Assembly: GCF_032854445.1 (NCBI RefSeq)
Contig: NC_088298.1
Coordinates: forward strand, 22,779,295 to 22,843,294
DNA: 64,000 bases
Direction of reading: 5' to 3'
Source: Liolophura sinensis
Taxonomy: Eukaryota; Mollusca; Polyplacophora; Chitonida; Chitonidae
In this document: one piece after another, positions 45,151 to 55,854 of the stretch
Position numbering within the stretch: the stretch's first letter is position 1
Layout of the letters: each line of letters begins with the position of its first letter
Notes under the pieces: model-generated
Seen by the model: only the letters and a program-made list of their open reading frames with translations
Told to the model about the DNA's origin: nothing
The model's database searches: none
Program-made: the position numbers and the translations under genes

Positions 45151-45964
45151 AAAACAATGCAAAAGGACCAGGCAAAGTTATACCTAATATCGCTTGGTGC
45201 ATTTAATCCGATAATGCGTCAATACAGTAAGCTTGTCTATACTGGTATCTGTACTCTTTATATATTGTAAAGTGTTTACAGTAATTTTATCTATCTTAAA
45301 ATACTTCAAAATATTGCCCAGACATACAGAGATTTTATACCGTGTTGTTATACAAAGGAAAAACAGACGACGCCATTATTGTTTCATTTGGCAAGCTTAA
45401 CTGCTGAACCATGGCTTCTCTACTGCTATCCTCAAGTTAGGCGACATAGAGTTTTTTATAAGCTCTCCCAACAGCTGTGGGGAAATGGCGATTAGAAAGA
45501 CAAACGAGCGTGTTTTTACCATCCCACTGGAAATTATGTTTCCTCGGCCGCAATAAATGGGCAAAAATGCGTGTCAGTTTGACAATAACGTATACATTCT
45601 TGTGGTCTTTCCCTTCAAAGAAAGCAAAATAAGAGATTTACAACTCTTCCAGGAAAAAGTCCCGCTTCATCGTGTTTAAGGCTATGACATTTACAGTCGG
45701 TGATGGGAGTTTTTGTTCACATTGACACGTGTGACTTAGTTGACATTCATGCGAACAAAACCTGCTGTCGTGTGAGTCTGTGCTATCTGACATAGTCACG
45801 TAACACAGTGCTATACATAAACAGAACAGCTGGAAATGACATGTTCATTTCAGATCTTACACATGTCAAAACATTGGTTTCATAATGGCCTTTAACTTGT
45901 AAGTTTTTTCGAGGTTGTCTTTTGACTTCTGACTTTTCAAACACTGCTATCATCATTTGTGTTT
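45151..45964. other. No gene or repeat seen
   Basis: AT-rich. No supported frame. Confidence 0.35.
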
Positions 45965-46265
45965 CTGTTTCACAAAATAAAGTGTCGTTTCCTAAAGAAC
46001 AGTGTGTCGTTTCCCCAAAAAACAATGTGGCATTTCCCTAAAAGAAAACAGCGTGTCGTTGCCCTAAAATTAACAACGTGTCCTTTCCCTAAAAGAATCA
46101 ACGTGTCGATTCTGTACAGAACGACGAGTTGTTTCTCTAAAGAACAACGTGTTGCGCCCTTGAAGAACAACGAGCTGTGTTCCTCAAAACAACGTGTGAT
46201 TTTCGTAAAAAAAGAACAACGTGTCATTTCCGTAAAAAAAAAACGTGTCGTTTCCTTGTCGTATA
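45965..46265 (+). repeat. Degenerate 24-bp tandem repeat, about 11 units
   Basis: Units resemble AACAACGTGTCGTTTCCCTA + AAAG. Each differs in several bases, and A-runs lengthen toward the 3' end. Frames of 119 (plus) and 108 (minus) codons result from the 24-bp period. Confidence 0.85.
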
Positions 46266-46644
46266 GAGAGATATATCCCGCTTTCGTGCAAAACAACGAA
46301 CCACCTGCGTATGGATGAGTATGCTGATTGGCAGAGTAGAAGGCATTATAAGTTTAAGTAGTGGCTCTGATATAAACCTATTGTCGGCGAGTACAAACTT
46401 TGTCGACGAATATGAGACCCGGGAGAGTTGTAAGAGCTGGAGGGAGGGCTGGGGGGGGGGGGGGGTGTAGGGAGTTAGTTGTGTGGTGTTAGTACACAGC
46501 ATCCAGTGAATAGTTGAAGGCTACGTCATGATATATAGGAACATATGGCACAATGATTCAGTATTGAATTTATGAAACTTAATCTGCTCAATTGATGATA
46601 TACATGGTACAGCTGGTATTCGCTTTGTCATTTTTGCCCAGGCA
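46266..46644. other. No gene seen; G-run at 46448-46467
   Basis: GGAGGGAGGGCT then a run of about 15 G could form a G-quadruplex on the plus strand. Confidence 0.4.
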
Positions 46645-46985
46645 TCAGTGACCCACAGACGAATCAAGCAGACAAATCAAGCACCGTCATTACATGTGAC
46701 AAAGTCTTGATCAAACGTCATTATTGCAAATGACAAAGTTTTGATTAAGAACCGTTATCGCTCATAACGAAGTGTTGATCAGGAACCGTTATCTTGATCA
46801 AACGCCATGGTCACAGATGACAAAGCCTTGATCAAGAACCGTTGTCGTATGTGATAGTCTTGATAAAGCGGCGTGAATCTAGGTTTAGCACCCTTATCAA
46901 ATGCAAAAATCCTTAACCAAGCATCTTTGTCATATATGACGAAATCTGATCATCCCATGTGACAAATTCTTGATCAAGCTGCATG
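46645..46985 (+). repeat. Degenerate approximately 45-bp repeat
   Basis: TGACAAAGTCTTGATCAAAC, TGACAAAGTTTTGATTAAGA, ACGAAGTGTTGATCAGGAAC and TGACAAAGCCTTGATCAAGA recur with GTCATTATC/CCGTTATC linkers. Confidence 0.75.
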
Positions 46986-47142
46986 GATAAGATACAAACC
47001 GAGCAGCTACTTTGTAACATTAGGCTGTCATCGGGTGATATGCAGCGATACTACCCTTCAGTCAGATTGACTCTGGTAGTGTATGCCATAAGCTAGCATG
47101 TTCCCTGGAGATAGGACTGTTTGAGCAGCCTGATTCATGGTG

Positions 47143-47295
47143 TCGAAAAACCTCGCTGGCCTAATGGTTAGAGCGTCCGCCTGGAAGTCGGGAGACCTGG
47201 TATCAAACCCTGGCCGGGTCAAACCAAATACTTGAAAAACGGTGCTTGTTGTTCCTCCCTTGGCGCATAGCACTGAAAGATCAGAGCAAAGAAAC
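47143..47295 (+). mobile_element. SINE-D copy, head and body start
   Basis: Head CTCGCTGGCCTAATGGTTAG, AGCGTCCGCCTGGAAGTCGG and GAGACCTGGTATCAAACCCT, the clearest tRNA-like segment in the window (A box TGGCCTAATGG, B box GGTATCAAACCC). It is followed by TTGGCGCATAGCACTGAAAG. Because this body is shared with other SINE-D copies, it is a SINE and not a tRNA gene. Confidence 0.8.
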
Positions 47296-47559
47296 AGAAA
47301 TGGGTGGTCGGTGTCAATATTTAATGCCTGATGTCACAACAAAACTTATACGTACAGACGCGTAATAACTCATCATCGCCATATGACTCCAAGTGTTCAG
47401 AATGGCGGCAGGCCTCAAGCACGAATACATACATACAAACATGCCGTCCATCAGTCATATAACTCTCTTTTGTTACACAGTCTCTCCGTCAGTTGAACTC
47501 AGTAAGAGTCTAGTGTATGCGATCATCTTGTCTTTCTATTTCACACTCCCAAATGTAGT
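47296..47559. other. No feature seen
   Basis: Short AT-rich gap between SINE-D and MITE-C. Confidence 0.3.
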
Positions 47560-47795
47560 CTTTTAAATTTAACAGAAATTCTGTTGTCTGAGTGATGCTA
47601 GAATATATCCTGTTATTATAGCACATTGTGTCACATTCAACGTAATATCCTGTTAGTATGATATCATAACTGTGTTGAATTAACCCCAGTAAAATATGTG
47701 TGTTGTATTTAACAGAACAGCGTGCAGCAATAACAGAATACATTCTAGCATCACTGAGATAACGGACTTTCTGTTGATTTAACAGATTAATGATT
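47560..47795. mobile_element. MITE-C copy, most complete
   Basis: The left arm TTAAATTTAACAGAAATTCT, GTTGTCTGAGTGATGCTAGA, ATATATCCTGTTATTA is mirrored by the right arm AATAACAGAATACATTCTAG, CATCACTGAGATAACGGACT, TTCTGTTGATTTAACAGATT. Terminal inverted repeats are about 70 bp. It encodes no transposase, so it would need one from an autonomous relative. Confidence 0.85.
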
Positions 47796-47819
47796 TGAGT
47801 GTATATACTTTCTGATTTA

Positions 47820-47935
47820 TTTGGTCGTTTGTCTTGAAAGTTGTTTTGGAAATGTGTCTTGCAATTTTTGACTTGGAACGTCCATGTTGGTTGACGGCTG
47901 GTATGCCCATGTCTGTTTCGGCACCTAGATTATTT
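47820..47935 (+). repeat. Family B fragment, 3' third
   Basis: TGTTTTGGAAATGTGTCTTG, TTGACTTGGAACGTCCATGT, TGGTTGACGGCTGGTATGCC and CATGTCTGTTTCGGCA match family B. Confidence 0.8.
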
Positions 47936-48616
47936 AGTGTCATTTGTGAAAAACGTTACGAGAAGTTTGGTCTACGAAGTTTTGTGAAAAGTGAGCTCTG
48001 GTTCGTATCATTTGGCTGTCCTTGCATAAGGATAATGAGACATACTGTAAGTCAGTAAGTACTGTACTATTAATAACAAACTCTTTAGTAAGCAACTATC
48101 ATCACTTTACTTCTGGGAATTCACTGTTTTAGCTTATTAAGTTGTGTCTTATACTGGAACTGTCAAGAATACAATATTTATGCAATGACTAATTCATGCA
48201 ATATTTTTGCAAAAGCAGATGGAGAAGATCCGCGATTAAAATTTGGCTTAGATGTGAGACAGACATGGCTTAGAGACGGAGCGACGCAATTTTCTTCCCA
48301 AGCCACCACTCTGATCCCAAGCGTATTGACATGTGTCTAACTTCCATTTAGGTAGACGCAATCGACGCCTAGCCTGTTTAAAACGCTCATAGCGTGCGAA
48401 ATGAGCAACCACTTTCCATTTTAGGTATATTAGCCTCTCTTCAGGCTATTATTCTACAGACGTACAGTAATCGTTCTTACCGATAACAACCTAGCCATGT
48501 TACACCGCGCCGGCGTTAAGTGGAATTAGTCACGCGGACAGAATACGAAGGTGTGTCTAGGAATATAAATGGTGTTGTCGCTGAGCATCGGTAGACTCTC
48601 AGCGCATTGCTGAAAT
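47936..48616. other. No gene established
   Basis: An open stretch 47938-48046 lies between a weak acceptor (TAGATTATTTAG) and GTAAGT at 48047, but follows directly on a family B end. A 7-bp stem hairpin (CGCTGAG/CTCAGCG) lies near 48579-48604. Confidence 0.35.
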
Positions 48617-48746
48617 TATTTATTTGATTGGTCTTTTACGCCGTACTCAAGAATATTTCACTTATACGACGGCGTCCAGGAAGCCGGATAGGCCTTTAGC
48701 CGGGGGCAAACCGTAATTTCGGCGAATTTGAGACGAAAATTTCTTG
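48617..48746 (-). mobile_element. SINE-1 copy, 5'-truncated
   Basis: In plus orientation: TTTTACGCCGTACTCAAGAA, TATTTCACTTATACGACGGC, GTCCAGGAAGCCGG and a scrambled core. It stands immediately before another SINE-1 in the same orientation. Confidence 0.85.
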
Positions 48747-49022
48747 AGTAGGCGTTATTTATTTATTTAATTATTTATTTATTTATTTGATTGGTGTTTT
48801 ACGCCGTACTCAAAAATATTCCACTTATACGACGGCGACCAGCATTATGGTGGGAGGAAACCGGGCAGAGCCCGGGGGAAACTCACGACCATCCACAGGT
48901 TGCTGGAAAACCTGCCCACGTACGGCCTGAGAGGAAGCCAGCATGAGCTGGACCTGAACTCACAGCGACTTGAAATCATTACGCTGCGCTAGTGAGTTAA
49001 CCAACTGAGTCACGGCAGCACC
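48747..49022 (-). mobile_element. SINE-1 copy, full length, well preserved
   Basis: In plus orientation: (ATTT)n, TTTTACGCCGTACTCAAAAA, CGACCAGCATTATGGTGGGA, AACCGGGCAGAGCCCGGGGG, CTGCCCACGTACGGCCTGAG, AGCTGGACCTGAACTCACAG and CCAACTGAGTCACGGCAGCA (A-box end). The long (ATTT)n tail and intact core suggest a younger copy. Confidence 0.93.
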
Positions 49023-49636
49023 CGAGCATGGCGTTAAAGAAAAGGTATAGAGGAATGGCAAACATTCACAGATGCAGTGTACCACGACGTTAGTTCGGAT
49101 TTCATGTCCGAACACATTGTACAATAATAATAAAAAACACATTGTACAAAAAGTGACCTTAAAATGGAGATAAAACTGTGTCAAGAACGTTTTCTTGAAT
49201 TTGCATATAAACCTGACGTTTATCCGAGGACAAAGCGAAAATTCGGAAGAGTAGTTGGATGTGTTCTGTGTGTAACCTGTTTGTTTTCATGTTAAGCCAA
49301 TAAGCTATTATTACGTAGGTTTGCACTCCAGACACTCGCCAAAAGTCACATGAGAGTGACCTCCCCTGAACGTATTCATACTGTATTCCTTAAATAAAGT
49401 TAACTTCGCCACTAACATTAGATGCAGTTGCAAAACAATAACTCATAATGTTTTTGAAAATTAGAATGCATTTTTCAGTTAAGGGCACGTATGAAGCTCA
49501 CCACCATTAAAAAAAACTAACCTGTTCAGATTAGCTAGCATTCCCCTAACATGCTATTGCTCAGCTGCTACCTGTCTGTCTGTGATCGGATTTGTTGAGG
49601 ATTTAGCTTATTTAACCAGAAATACGTATTGGCCCT
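49023..49636. other. No gene or repeat seen
   Basis: AT-rich DNA. No supported features. Confidence 0.35.
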
Positions 49637-49965
49637 TAGAGTTGCTCAGGTATGTAGCCAATCACCCACTAGGGCACACTAGACGTTGGTTCAAACCCGG
49701 TTTGGGACAGGGAATTTGTAGATTCCCCCGACATCAATGCTTGTGGGGTCTTGAGTGACAATAATCTGGCGACAAGGCTCCGATGGCCCTTTACCCAGTC
49801 CGATGTTCTTGTCTTCCACCAACATGGTGTTCATACACGTGGGACAGTTCACCAGAAACTTGCCACAGGTCGATGGTGTGCGCCGGGCATTCCGGTTTCG
49901 TCCACCCACAAACCTGATCCCACTCGTAGTAGTTGAAAATCCTTGAGCATAACGTTAAAGTGTAC
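49637..49965 (+). mobile_element. SINE-2 copy, longest
   Basis: A tRNA-like head with B box TTGGTTCAAACCCGG, then CAGGGAATTTGTAGATTCCC, a long middle (CGATGGCCCTTTACCCAGTC, CAACATGGTGTTCATACACG), and an end GGCATTCCGGTTTCGTCCAC with AAAATCCTTGAGCATAACGT. The end parallels the SINE-1 order (CCGGTTTCCTCCCACC ... ATTCTTGAGTACGGCGT), implying a shared 3' core under a different head. Confidence 0.7.
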
Positions 49966-50489
49966 ATGAAGTCAAAAATGAAAAGTGACAGCAGACTGTG
50001 TCCAGAAATACATCAACAGAATATTGTTATTATTTTTCAAAAATATTATTAATAATAATAGCAATAATAATAATATTATTATTATTATGATTGCTACATT
50101 TTTTTACCACAAATTCCATAAAACCATTATTACTTAGGAGGGCCTTTGAGGCCAAGTTTTCTTAACACTAATTAAGATAATTCATCAGCGATGATTTTAC
50201 ATAGAGTGCTATTATCTATTTCCGGAGGCAAATTAGTTAAATTCTTATGAAGAAAGCGATGTGACGCCACATACCTTAGATGTTGTTTGAAGGGTCTACT
50301 GTATTTTATCCTACTTTAAATGTTCTCTACGGTACATGAAAATATTCAACAAAAATAAATGAAAACAGGTTTGGGTGCAGTTTTTCACTGCGATTTTACT
50401 GGCTCAGCCTTTGTCACGTCGTTTATCTTCACTTTAAACAGCAATCAAATAAGTAAATAATAAATAAATGCAGGAATTTGTGCTTTAGT
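49966..50489. other. No gene seen; (AAT)n at 50038-50093
   Basis: A trinucleotide AAT/ATT microsatellite that turns into its complement halfway, forming an AT palindrome. Otherwise nothing. Confidence 0.5.
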
Positions 50490-51165
50490 AGCCTTCCTAC
50501 ACAACAGCTGAGTGACATCGAATGTACCTATGGTGGCACATGACACTCCATATGTACTACAACGCATGACGGTGGCACATGCCACCCTGTACGTACTACG
50601 CCACATGACGATGGCACATGACACTCCGTATGTACTACAACTCGTTATAGTGGCACATGACACTCCGTATGTACTACAGCTCGTGATGGTGGCACATGAC
50701 ACTCTGTATATACTACAGCGCATGACGGTGGCACATGACATTCCGTATGTACTACAGCTCGTTATGGTGGCATGTGACACTCTGTATGTACTACACCACA
50801 TGTGCACATGGCACTCTGTTTGTACTACATTGTGTGATGGTGGGAACAAATGAGGAAGACAGCCTTCCTACACAACACCTGTGTGACATCGAGTGTACCT
50901 CTTGTGGCACTTTACACTCCATATGTACTACAGCGCGTGATGTTGGCACGTGGCACCCCGTATGTACTTCGCCGCGTGATGGTGGAGCAAGACACTCTGT
51001 GTGTACTACATCATTTGATGGTGGCACATGACACCCCGTATGTACTACACCGTGTTATGGTGGCACATGCTACCCCGTATGTACTACACCGCATGATGGT
51101 GGCACATGACACCCCGTTTGTACTACACCGCGTGATGGTGGCACGTGACACCTGGTCTGGTTTTT
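50490..51165 (+). repeat. 39-bp tandem array in two blocks with matching leaders
   Basis: The unit is GTGGCACATGACACTCCGTA + TGTACTACAGCGCATGATG (39 bp). Block 1 (50522-50838) and block 2 (50900-51155) are each preceded by the same leader: AGCCTTCCTACACAACAGCT / AGCCTTCCTACACAACACCT, then GTGACATCGA(A/G)TGTACCT. Leader plus array was therefore duplicated as one piece. Frames of 98-134 codons on both strands come from the 39-bp period. Confidence 0.93.
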
Positions 51166-51642
51166 TTAGCTAATGTACATGTAACTATTGCAGGAATATT
51201 TGGTTTCTTTTGTCACGTGGTTAGACCATCTAATGAACAACATACTCATATCTTTACTTTTCCAAAAGGCTGGTAAGGAAACGTTATATTCTGCTTTCAG
51301 CACTACTAATATTTGTCCCAAAATTAGAAGAATTACGGTACGTACACATGTGCTATTATATTACATGAATAATAAATAGACCAATACAGTACCAATACAT
51401 ACCGGAGTCTGTTAACAAAGAAAAAGTCAAGCCATAACTCCCTTATGACCATTGAGGCCACGTAAGGCTAAGCTGTCTGAAGCAGTGTATAATTGAGAGT
51501 AAGTTGTTTAATGTGAACAAAGACAAATGTCATGTGGGAATGAATGACCGTGTAAGGCAAATACCTCAAAACCAAGACCTAACGTAATCTTTTACATCAT
51601 CTCCAATAAAAACAGTATATATAACAAACTTGTGAGCCTTTA

Positions 51643-51676
<34 letters not shown>

Positions 51677-51844
51677 TGTCACTTCTTTTAACACAGATGG
51701 TCCCAAGCATGTAACCCTTGGCGGTTACGGTTGCCTCTAGGCGATTACGGTTTGCTGTTGGCAATTACGTTTTGTTTTCAGGGTTTAGCAGAATCAGTTA
51801 ACGGACGCCACTTTGGTAATAATACAGCCTTATCCTAGTAAGAA
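51166..51844. other. No gene seen; (TAA)n at 51642-51677
   Basis: A pure 12-unit TAA microsatellite. GGCGGTTACGGTT / GGCGATTACGGTT / GGCAATTACGTTT near 51721-51770 is a 23-25 bp direct repeat. Confidence 0.5.
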
Positions 51845-51890
51845 CAAATTTTCTGTTAAATTTAACACAATATTTTTTGAGTGTGTATAT
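51845..51890 (-). mobile_element. MITE-C terminal fragment
   Basis: TTTTCTGTTAAATTTAACAC then AATATTTTTTGAGTGTG is one terminal inverted repeat, matching the outer end seen near 47790. Confidence 0.6.
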
Positions 51891-53184
51891 TGAACCAAGT
51901 GGGTTTATGAACAATGTCGGAGCTACTCCTTCGCTTGCACTGATGTTTGAAGGATAACTGTGTCTCGTAATAATGTCAGACAGTGGTTTGCTGAGAACAG
52001 ATTTCCTTTGTCTTGAGAAAACGGAATTGCAGATTGAAACTGTGATAGTTCTCGCACATTCGAAGATAAAACATCAGGTTACCATAGCAACGGTTTGCAA
52101 CCTGTCCCGTCAGGATGGACATAATATCACTCTCAGAGCAGTAATACAAGCCGAGTTGGATGTCCTGAAAGTCTGACAGACAGAAGCATTTTGTGTTCTG
52201 TCATGTTAAATTCTAAACATGTACATTTACCCATAGGCCAGGGATATGGTTACAGGGAATTCTGTCTTCTGTAGTCCCGTTGTATTCAAATTACGGATGA
52301 ATTCTGAAGGTTATCTATATTTGAAATTTTAATTTTCTTTTTTTTTGTTTTAATTAAATGTAATCGGTCTTAAATTGTCCCATTATGCAAATTACGCATC
52401 AATGCTGAAGGCTATCTAAATTTGAAAGTTTAACTTTCTTTCTTTTCTTGTTTTTTCTTTTTCAGTAATCAAATGATCGGGAGTTGTGATAAATTAATTA
52501 TCTTTTTAAATTAAGGACAGCTAAAAGCCAACAGGAGTTGGATTGTTGAATGTATTTGGTATACTGAAAGACATATATAGCATAAGAGCTATAAGTAAGT
52601 AAAGTACTTACTTATGTAATGTATTTGTTGGGTTTAAATTATCAGTGTTCATACAGACATACTGTCTTCTAGCATTCGATCTCGAATTATTTTGTAGTGG
52701 TTCACTGGATTTGCCAAATCGCTTCCAAATACTGCAAATTCAATCAACCAGACAGTTATTGACACATACAATCACAAATTCACCCAATCCAGTCATCCAT
52801 CAATCAGATGGTGCACAGGACAGCGTAGATTCCATGATTTGTGGTCATCAGAGATGTACTTAGTGTAGCGTTTCGTTTAGTCTCCTGGTACATTTCACCT
52901 AAACTAGCCGGAACACAGAACCCGGAGTTGATTGCGATTCCAAACACGTCTAAAGACTTCATTTGTAGGAATGGGCTGTGATTAAACTGTCTAAAGCTTG
53001 TTTTCTCTGTCTGACCTTTACAGCAATCGCCTCGCAAATATGTCTCGCAGGTTTCTGACAGAGTTTTCTGAGTCCGCTCGTCCGAATATGCTCCTGTGGC
53101 GGTATTTGATGACGTCGCGTGGGCGAAATGCTGGGCGACCGTCGTGATTGTTAACCTATCGGTTTACTTGAATAATCCAGCTGA
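51891..53184. other. No gene established
   Basis: The 67-codon frame 51973-52176 has ordinary composition but no splice partner or domain. A repeated passage (AATTACGGATGAATTCTGAA near 52293; AATTACGCATCAATGCTGAA near 52389, each followed by GG(T/C)TATCTA and TTTGAAA) is a diverged 96-bp duplication. Confidence 0.4.
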
Positions 53185-53475
53185 CAACTAGTCCGTCAGC
53201 CAGTCATTTGTCCACCAACAAGTCAGTTTGTCCATCAGCCAGTCAGTTTGTCCACCAACCAGTCAAGTTTGTCCATCAGCCAGTCAGTTTGTCCACCAAC
53301 CAGTCAAGTTTGTTCATCAGCCAATCAATTTCTCCTTCAGCCAATCCATTTGTCTCTCAGCCAGCCTCAATTTCTCCGTCAACCAGTCAGTTTCTCCCTC
53401 AGGTAGTCAGTTTGATGTTCGTCAACCTGTCACAATCATTCACCCAGTCAATCAGACTGATCATTTACAAGTCAG
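53185..53475 (+). repeat. Degenerate 20-bp tandem repeat
   Basis: CCAGTCAGTTTGTCCACCAA-type units alternate with CAGTCAAGTTTGTCCATCAG from about 53190, and decay after 53440. The 184-codon frame 53228-53782 starts here and runs on into unique sequence. Confidence 0.88.
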
Positions 53476-53789
53476 TCAATCTTGTAGTCGTGTAAGTCTG
53501 GATCGTTCAGTCAGGCTATGCGTCCCCTATCTTGTACCCCCCGGAAACCAGTTTTTGAGTTACCATACTAGATGGAACCAGCTTTTTAACTCACCCACAA
53601 AGTCTGCCCCTCCATGTGCTAATGTGTATATATTTCATGATTTAGGACAGGAAATGTGTCTATGTAACCTTAATGAAGTTAGTGTATACCAGAGAACGTA
53701 TATTGGGTTCCAGCTGAAAGCAGTTCCCAGATCTCACCAGTATACCTGCCTATATGTACCTCACGATCAGCACGCCATTTGACCAGGGC
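53476..53789. other. Open frame continues, unsupported
   Basis: The frame through 53782 encodes an ordinary peptide (for example CANVYIFHDLGQEMCLCNLN) with no recognised family and no start outside the repeat. Confidence 0.3.
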
Positions 53790-54240
53790 TCCGACACCGC
53801 GGAGTTTCAGAGAAGCGATTGGAACAGAGCAGTGAGGAAAAGCTCGGCCGTTCGTCTGACATGCTTCTTATAATGATGGCGCTGATTAGAGTCGATCAAG
53901 AACCGCGAGTTTTGGCGGCTCGCCTGTTTCATCGACGATTTATATGGCCTAAGTAAATCTGGCAGTAGACCGCCAGTCTGGGGAGTAATGGGCAGCTAAT
54001 GATCTTGGATCAACGTCGCCTCGTCTGTAGATCGCGGTGGAATGGTGCTGCAGCCCACGGGCCCGCCCCGCAAGCCCGCCTTCAAGCACGCCGCTAGCCT
54101 TCGCGTATTCGCCACACAGAGGCTCGTGATAACTGTTCAGCTGATCCCAGATACCGACATCGTGACCATCGAGGTCAGACGTTCGAATCCATCACGCGTT
54201 AATTTTGTCGGTCTTCTCCTGAGGAAATCAAGATAGTTAT
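53790..54240 (+). other. CpG-rich island with a short G/C-ending frame
   Basis: CpG is locally dense (ACACCGCGGAG, GAACCGCGAG, GTCGCCTCGTC, CCCGCCCCGCAAGCCCGCC). Frame 54042-54236 starts ATGGTGCTGCAGCCCACGGG after an acceptor-like GTCGCCTCGTCTGTAG (54030). Its first 16 codons nearly all end in G or C, unlike the rest of the window. Further on, ACGTTCGAATCC is B-box-like, so a decayed SINE may overlap the 3' part. It could be a first coding exon, a regulatory CpG island or a chance GC patch. I recognise no protein family. Confidence 0.3.
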
Positions 54241-55088
54241 TCATCGGAATAGAGCGGTAAGGAGCATGCGAAGAAGATCACAAAAGGACGAGTAAATTCA
54301 CACCATCAAACACTTAACCACAGAGGTAACTCAAAATAAAAATTTAACCATCCTAAGATGTGCGCATATTCAACTACATTTTTGGAGATTACTCGAATAT
54401 TTAGAACTGAACTGCAATGGAAAGGAAAGCGAAATATTTACGGAAGCCAAGAAGGATTCTCTGACAACCCCACAAAACAAATGCTATATAGATTCAAATA
54501 TGTAGAATAGTGAAATTAACGTGAAATTGTACCCGTTTTTACATAGGGAGTACATAGTGTGGTATATAAAGCAACTCTGTATCAACTGAAGTGCTTTTAT
54601 GTTAATTCATTCCTCATGCCGTAAGAGCAAATACTTACAATACCAAAACTCAGCCATGTCAATATTAATTGAGTTATTTAAAAGAGAAATTGATATCCCA
54701 TCATGAAAATAAAATCTAAAAAGTTTGACGCATTCTTAGGCCTCATTGCTAAGACTCAACCTACATTAAATACATTGCGAGAACATCAGTATTGTTTGTA
54801 TGTGTTTGTGCGCATGTACATTCACTTCTTCCGCTTAGTGACTCTGTTCTCTAACTGTGATCGTCTCTGTCCACTCATTGTGACCCTTCTGTGTTGTCCT
54901 GGATTCTGTTCTTCCTGTATGTGCATTTTCGTTTCCCTCAAGTGTAAATCTACTATTACCAAATGTGTATGCATTGGTATGAAATATACCTATATAAAAT
55001 TCTGATTGATTCTGTTAAAGATGAAGTACAGAAATGTTGAGTGTTGCCTGCTTCAAATAGAGTACAAACTTATACCTTCAAGTAAGAG
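54241..55088. other. No gene or repeat seen
   Basis: AT-rich. Frame 54703-55005 (100 codons, Cys-rich end) has no splice support or recognised domain. Confidence 0.35.
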
Positions 55089-55170
55089 TTTCAATCAGTT
55101 AAATTATACACTGTAACAAATTAAGAAGCTTTCAATCAGTTAAATTATACACTGTAACAAATTAAGAAGC
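55089..55170 (+). repeat. 41-bp tandem duplication
   Basis: TTTCAATCAGTTAAATTATA + CACTGTAACAAATTAAGAAGC is present twice and almost identical (starts 55090 and 55131). Confidence 0.95.
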
Positions 55171-55225
55171 CTTACAACGAGTTGTTGCTGTAAAAAATGT
55201 TTTCACTTTCTCTTTCTTGACATAG

Positions 55226-55246
55226 GGCAACACGCAGGCGGCTAAT
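55226..55246 (+). other. Possible 21-nt microexon
   Basis: A long pyrimidine tract ending TCTTTCTTGACATAG (55225) is followed by GGCAACACGCAGGCGGCTAA + T and the perfect donor GTAAGT at 55247. The insert is 21 nt (a multiple of three), is GC-rich in AT-rich flanks, and is open in two of three frames (one encodes GNTQAAN). About one chance pairing of this quality is expected in 64 kb, so this is tentative. Confidence 0.2.
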
Positions 55247-55854
55247 GTAAGTAATTCACATTTCTGCATGTAATATATATGTATACGCCGAATTAATATG
55301 TTCAGTCTAAATATGAAATTACCATGGGATTTCATACCGCCCTAATATCCTGATTTTATTTTGTAACAGCTCTATCACCCCCTTCCATAGGAAGAACGAT
55401 TATATGTATTCTGTATGACAATCAAGGCGATCTCTGTCAAGACCAATATGGAGGTGTATCGCAGCAGTGGTTAAGCTTTCCACTCCCGACACTCCTCCAC
55501 TCTCTCTTCCTTTCAAAAATGGAGGCGCATATGTGCAGAGATTCTATACATACTGAATGCTAAATGAAACTTGTCCAAGTGTAAGTTTGGGTTTTTCCGA
55601 TTCTGTGAGTTTTATTAATCTTGATAAAGATCTATAGAAGGTGGAATGATATCCCGCGGGAAAAATGTAACGTTCAACCGGAAAAGTAATACTTTAATAC
55701 ATTTGTTGTAATTTACAGTCATTTTTTAAACATATATATTTGTTTAAAATTGTTTATATCTGTGACATATATATCATGATCATTTGATTTTTATATCACT
55801 GTTCCTTTAATCGATATGCTGATATATTTATCAAATGAAGCTTTCTCTAGAAAA
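55247..55854. other. No gene or repeat seen
   Basis: AT-rich. It would be intronic if the microexon is real. Confidence 0.3.

Noticed and set aside
47143-47230. Functional tRNA gene
   Set aside because: A and B boxes are present but the stems pair poorly, and the downstream body is shared with other SINE-D copies.
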